64,000 nt of DNA from Ecdyonurus torrentis (lineage: Eukaryota > Arthropoda > Insecta > Ephemeroptera > Heptageniidae), in the NCBI GenBank assembly GCA_949318235.1, contig OX439131.1, forward strand, positions 26,351,403 to 26,415,402, given 5' to 3'. Position numbers and translations under genes: made by a program. The notes under the pieces were generated by a model, which did no database searches, was not told where the DNA came from, and was given only the letters and a program-made list of their open reading frames with translations. Positions 58,520 to 64,000 of this stretch are shown piece after piece; positions within the stretch are counted from its first letter, which is position 1, and every line of letters begins with the position of its first letter.

Positions 58520-61500
58520 GCACCAAAAAGGGTTTTGCTGGTCCTTTTTTTACGAACATTTACTTTATCTGTATAGGTTATATTACTACAAAACTAGAGG
58601 TTACCGGTTACAAAACATAAAAAATAAAACTTAAACGTGAAACACACAGGTGCTCTTAACTAAACACACATATATACAGTAATACAGTACTTGAAAACCT
58701 AGAGTAGGATGAAAATAAGTACGACACTTCATATTATATTTTGTAATTTAGTTAATGTGCTTCTACAAGGTAGGTAATAAAAAATTAAAATGGTATACTT
58801 AAAGTATATTATATAATTTAATAAATTAGTTTATACTTAATAATTAAAAAAACAAAACATAAATAAAAAATCTACATAAAAATTATGTTGACCTAAAAAA
58901 ATAATAGATAAAAATTTCAACCAATTCAATTTAAAGAATTTATAATTACGTAATTTTTTTTTCTTTAAGTATATAAGAAGATGCTTTCGTGAATTATGTA
59001 ACCTAAATTTTTAATTTAATATCCTTATATGAAAGATAATAATTTTCCAAACAGATTTTAGTTCTCCTCCGCATATTTAAACTTGTTTGTAGTTCATCAT
59101 GTTTACAATATTTTTAAATATTTAATTAAACAAAATTGAATTCAAATTAGAAATCATTAATCACTTATATGCTTGTATGCCATTTTTCTTTTTCTTTTCA
59201 TCACGAATCAGTTCATAATATGCGAATACGGAATTTAGCATGTGTACTTGTAAAATGCTTTAAATTTTTTATTATCGTACCAAATTTGCTTGGAAAGGGT
59301 GGCTGTTTATCACTATATAGAAATATATTTTGATTTTCAATTGCTATCAATGCTATCTCTTATACGTATATTTATTGTCATTTTCCGTTTTTTTTTTTTT
59401 TTTTTTTTTTCTTCATCATTTGAATTATTATATTTTTATCTTGTCATTTTTATAAATAAAATAAATAAAACAAAAATAAATTGCATTTCTAAAATAATAA
59501 AAAAAGGGGTAGCTAACACTACAACAATATTTTCTATAATCTCTTATATATTTACTATTTATACCCTCTCAAAACAAATAATTCATCTTTATATAGCATT
59601 ATAAATTTATTGTTTAATATATTTGCATGATTTTGACACATTGCGTGATATACACGCATACTATACATCAACATCACAATGCACTACTGATATTACATTA
59701 CATGGCGTCATAAGTTTCATTGTGTACTATATATAATATGCATCTCTCTTAAAATTATAATATTGATCGTTAATTTTGACGCACTGGTATTTCCAATGAA
59801 TATTGTCACACAACTTTGCAGTGCGTAGCAAAATTATTGATCCTATATAATATCTATAAGCATATATGCGTTGTTAGTTTTATTTATTATTTATATAAGG
59901 ACTTACGTTCTTCTATATGTATATATGTAGTAAAAAATATAATTTATATAAAAAAAAACTTGGATATAAAAATTCCAATGTTTATATAGTTTTTACTATA
60001 CAGGAAACGATTGAGACTGTAATTAAAACCATGTTTAATAAATAATAATGCTTTCGTTATTATATACATAATAGTTAGTTATATTTTGTTTTCATAAAAT
60101 AGAACCTGCACAGAAGTAGATAGACCGTGTATATAATACATTATACATCACTTTTGAAAGTATTACCATACAGTATAGTATTACGTAATACGTATACTAT
60201 ACGGAAAGAAGAGACATCAGTGTTACCATACTCTGGTGTTACATATACGTTGACTTAACTATGCTGTACAGCAAAGTTACTTTTCAACTTTAAGAAATAA
60301 AGCACTGCCTCAAGAGGGCTCTCTATATTTGGGCTTCATATAAACAAGAGACGCCAAAGCATGTTGTACAATATAATTTGCTAATTTTTTTTTCCGTGTA
60401 TATATAGTTCCATATACATTATACATTATTTTAATGAAGGTGACGCAATAAAGATAAAATTACATCTCTACTAAAATATACTTACTGTACGAGAAAGGAA
60501 AGACAAATTTCAATTTAGCTAAAAGATGTCACTAAAACTTTGATCATTATAAAGTTATGAAGAGGGAACCACCACCATGAGTACTTTATACATTATATAT
60601 AAAATATATAAGATGATGGACTTCTCTTTTACTTTAAAGTATATAGTCTTTGAATTAAGCTTATATAGGCTACATGAATAAAGTTTTATTTCAAAAAAAC
60701 CACATTGATATTCCAGTATTGTAAAATGCCCATTTTTTTTCTTTTTTACTTTATTGACTCAAAAGTTTTTGTATTAAGTTTTCTTTCATTTTCTCTTTTT
60801 ATGTATAAGAATAGATATTTAATTGTAATTTTCATTTCTATATAAGTTTGATTACATTTGATACCTTTCATTAAAGTAAAATTAAATCCCGGGATTTTAA
60901 TATATTGCCAACGTAAGAAACAAAACAAATATAATAATAATAATATAATAAACGTATAATTCATATATAAAATGATATACTTTGTACTTGCTCATAACAT
61001 TTTGTAGTAACACGTACTATTACAATTGAAATTACATTTCATTTACTATAATACTATCAAACTCACTTAAAATTCTTGGCATGTAAACATTATGACTTTT
61101 TTTTTAAGAGTTTTTTTTTATACTTTAACGTAAAAATACGCTTTTCTCAATATATACATTTTTATATCTAACTTCTAGAAATGTAATCAGAGTTTTATCT
61201 TTTTACTTCGAGGTTAGAAATTGAAATGAAGCAAATATATAAAGAAATCTTTACACACCTTTTACTTTCTTATAGAATTTAGATGGATATAATAATCTAT
61301 ATTAAATTCGGTCTTTAATTTCATTTTATATGTTTGTGCACGCTTTATACTTTATATCCATTCTCAAAAAGATATTTTTTTCACCCCTATTTTCCACCCT
61401 CACTGTCAAAGAAAGGTGCATTTTTATAAAGTATTTTACACTCTACGTTGCCTTTGCTACTGACTTTTATCACATCAAAAATTTATATCAAATCTCTTGT

Positions 61501-64000
61501 ATGCCGCTTCTAACTTTTTTTTTTATAAGTTCTTACTTTCCATATTATCTCTCAAAAAAGGTGCTTTTTTACGTTTTTAAAAATAAACTTTAAATAAATA
61601 AACATGTTTCGTATTTCGTATAATATAAAATTTAAAAGTAAAAATAACATTTTTTTATTTTTTTTTTTATTATTATTAAAGCGTATATAGTCATATAAGG
61701 TGGTGAATTTGGGCTTTGAATACTGTAAATAGGGTTAGAAAAAAAAAAAAAAAAAAAAAAAAAAACTATAGTTGAAAAATTTAATATTCAACTTTCATTC
61801 TTTTAGCATGGAGCTTTGATAAATGGAACGCACACACACACACACAAAAACTCAATTTAAAGTAAATTTTGCGTAAGCTTTCAAAAACTCAAAGCTAAAG
61901 TGTTATCTTTTCACACCCCCTCTATTTTTTGTGACTCGCAAGATATTTTTATTTTGTGTTTGAATATGTCAATGTCACCAAGAGAAAAGATGACGATTTG
62001 TTGAAAAAATATGCAATTCATCATTTTTTATACTTTGCAATAAAGGCAGTAAAATGCACACTTTTTTATATCTGATTTATGTGTTTATTGTTGCATAAAA
62101 GTTATTATATATATTTTTTTTTTACATAATCTTTTATTATGTGACAACAAAAATTAATGAGCATGGAATCCTTGATGTTGTATTATTATACTTCTCGCAC
62201 CAAATTACAACAAATTAATTTTAAGATTTCATCTAATATATAAAAACGTTTCCCCTTCTTTTAATCTCTTTATACATTTAACAAGGAGTCTGAATTTCTC
62301 TTATAAATGATGCAATCAGATAAATGAAAAAAGAAAAGCACAAGATGGTCAAGAATTCTAAACCAAAACCATATAAAATTCTACAGTATAGAGCAAAGAA
62401 AGTAAAAAGGGGACATCAAAAAAGATTTACTTTCATTGAAACTTTTTTTTTTTTAAGACAAAATACTAGGGAGGAACTTGATCTTTATAAGAATTAGGGA
62501 AAAAAGTAAGAGTAAAGCAGGCGTTACTGAAAAATTCAACTTTTCTCGCACTGTGTTGGCGTCATTTTGCGGTCAGTGTTGTATAAATCTCCCAGCTCCT
62601 CGCTCTACTGACCAACACTTTTTTTTTTTTTTTTTTTTTTTTTTTGATGTGTAAATATGTTCAGGAACCTCACAACTTCTTATAAAGCACGTCCTACACA
62701 AAAATGACCTTGCAAAGCTTCCCTATATTATGACCTCAACTCTGCGGAACCAAAAACCCACTCTCATACATATAAGTGATGATATTATCAAATACCACCC
62801 AATCAATTTAAATTCATATTTATATATATTTCTTAGAATGTCATTATACACCACACAAACCACATGAATATTATTTTATATTGATTAATTTCAAAGAAAT
62901 TCTTTTTTTAATGTGATTCTTTTTAATATATTTATATGTAAGGGAATACATTATACACCCAATTGCAATTTCAAAATTATTATTTTGATTCTTAGAAAAC
63001 ACAAATTACAAAGTTTACTTTATATAAAAAGATTGAATATATTTATCATATTTTGTTATTTCCGAAAGTGTCATATATTTAAGAATATTAATGCGGAAAG
63101 TTTGGGGAAGTTTTACCCCTTTTCATCACATGAAAATACTTTGCAAAGGTAGTACTATATATTTAACACTCTGAGGTATTTCAACGCACCTATTTCTCTC
63201 TCTGTCTCAAAGCAGTGAAGATGTAAATTGCACTTAATTTGTCCCCTTTACTATACCAAAATTAAAACGACAATGCATTTCTGCTAAATATAATCAACTC
63301 TAAAAAGAATAACGTCTTAATTTGCATATTTGTTGAAAATGTTCTTAATAAAAGTCATTTGAAAAGAACTTATAAACTTCTATACAGTACAAAACTTTTG
63401 TATATTTTACTTGATTTGCAATTCCAGAATATTAAAACTTTTCCACAACCAAACTATGTTATATACTTTCAAAAACCTTCTTGGTGACCATTTTACTTCT
63501 TTAAATAGACGAGTTTAAGTTTAAATAACTAAGAAATGAGTTGCTGAGTAGAATTTTATTAGCTATTTTTTTCCATATGAAATGAACTTTTAAAAGAAAA
63601 AAAAACTTATAGTATTAAAAGTTTACATTCACGGAAAAGACATGATATAAAAAAAAAGAAGGAGAAGAAGAAGAAAGAAAATTTTATAGCAAACGTCTTT
63701 GAAATGAACTCTTACTTTTTGAAATAAAGCATCATAATCTTATATAAAATCATATTTTTCATAGATATGAAAAAAGAAGAAGAAGGAGAGAGAAAAAAAT
63801 CTCAAATCTTTAAATGAAGTTAATGAAACTTTAACAATATATTAAAAAATATATAATCCTCTTGTATACGATAGTACAGTATATTAAGATTGTTTGTACA
63901 AAGATTATATCATAATCACAAAGAGTATATTAAAGACGAGAATGAGTGCGTGAGTGAGTCTGAGAGAGACACGAAAATTTTTATCCCTTATACTTTTTTT

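Larger units (their letters stand above)
56385..64000. other. gene-poor A+T-rich stretch
   Basis: No gene is recognised. Contains (GA)n 58467-58516, a T-run near 59389-59410, A-run 61741-61766, T-run 62619-62645, and the weak candidate exon at 57326-57379. A TATA-like promoter-style block at about 62575-62618 is described in the findings. Confidence 0.5.

Noticed and set aside
1..64000. CRISPR arrays, operons, phage or bacterial gene clusters
   Set aside because: No regularly spaced repeats with unique spacers and no dense coding; the spliced GTF2F1 gene shows the DNA is eukaryotic nuclear.

Overview
The window is very A+T-rich animal-type nuclear DNA: long non-coding stretches full of homopolymers and dinucleotide microsatellites, GT-AG introns, many short inverted-repeat transposons (MITEs), and one multi-exon housekeeping gene. 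It fits an invertebrate metazoan. I cannot name the phylum from sequence alone.

Layout. Positions 1-21,300 are mostly gene-poor. They hold MITEs, two SINE-like fragments, an LTR-like islet at 17.5 kb and four short stretches that look like isolated exons (4164-4208 +, 5294-5393 -, 8675-8761 +, 16100-16227 +). Positions 21,366-21,746 look like an older LTR plus leader remnant. Positions 21,751-27,857 are a Ty3/gypsy (Metaviridae) LTR retrotransposon flanked by a 4-bp CCAC duplication. It has a 63-bp stump of the 5' LTR, an intact RT-RNase H-integrase reading frame with gag and protease missing, a second 3' reading frame of unknown function behind a good splice acceptor, a polypurine tract, and a complete 1,094-bp 3' LTR.

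Positions 29,391-37,786 are a complete 12-exon gene on the + strand for the large subunit of TFIIF (GTF2F1/RAP74). The exons join in frame to 534 codons with both conserved end domains. Its introns 4, 7, 8, 9 and 10 carry MITEs and fold-back elements, and more lie just downstream (38.2, 39.7, 40.4 and 40.8 kb). From 41.1 kb to the end there is no recognisable gene, only microsatellites, one more member of the main MITE family (54.4 kb), a third copy of an A+T-rich repeat (56.2 kb) and two weak candidate exons (49.0 kb -, 57.3 kb +).

The main result beyond the annotation is a set of repeat families defined here by comparing copies within the window: a roughly 312-340 bp family with TTAA-containing ends and an internal CRE-type palindrome (four members), a fold-back family with one asymmetric end (two copies), a TTAAGG-ended family (two or three copies) and an A+T-rich family (three copies). 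The retroelement's 3' ORF is the most likely undescribed protein.
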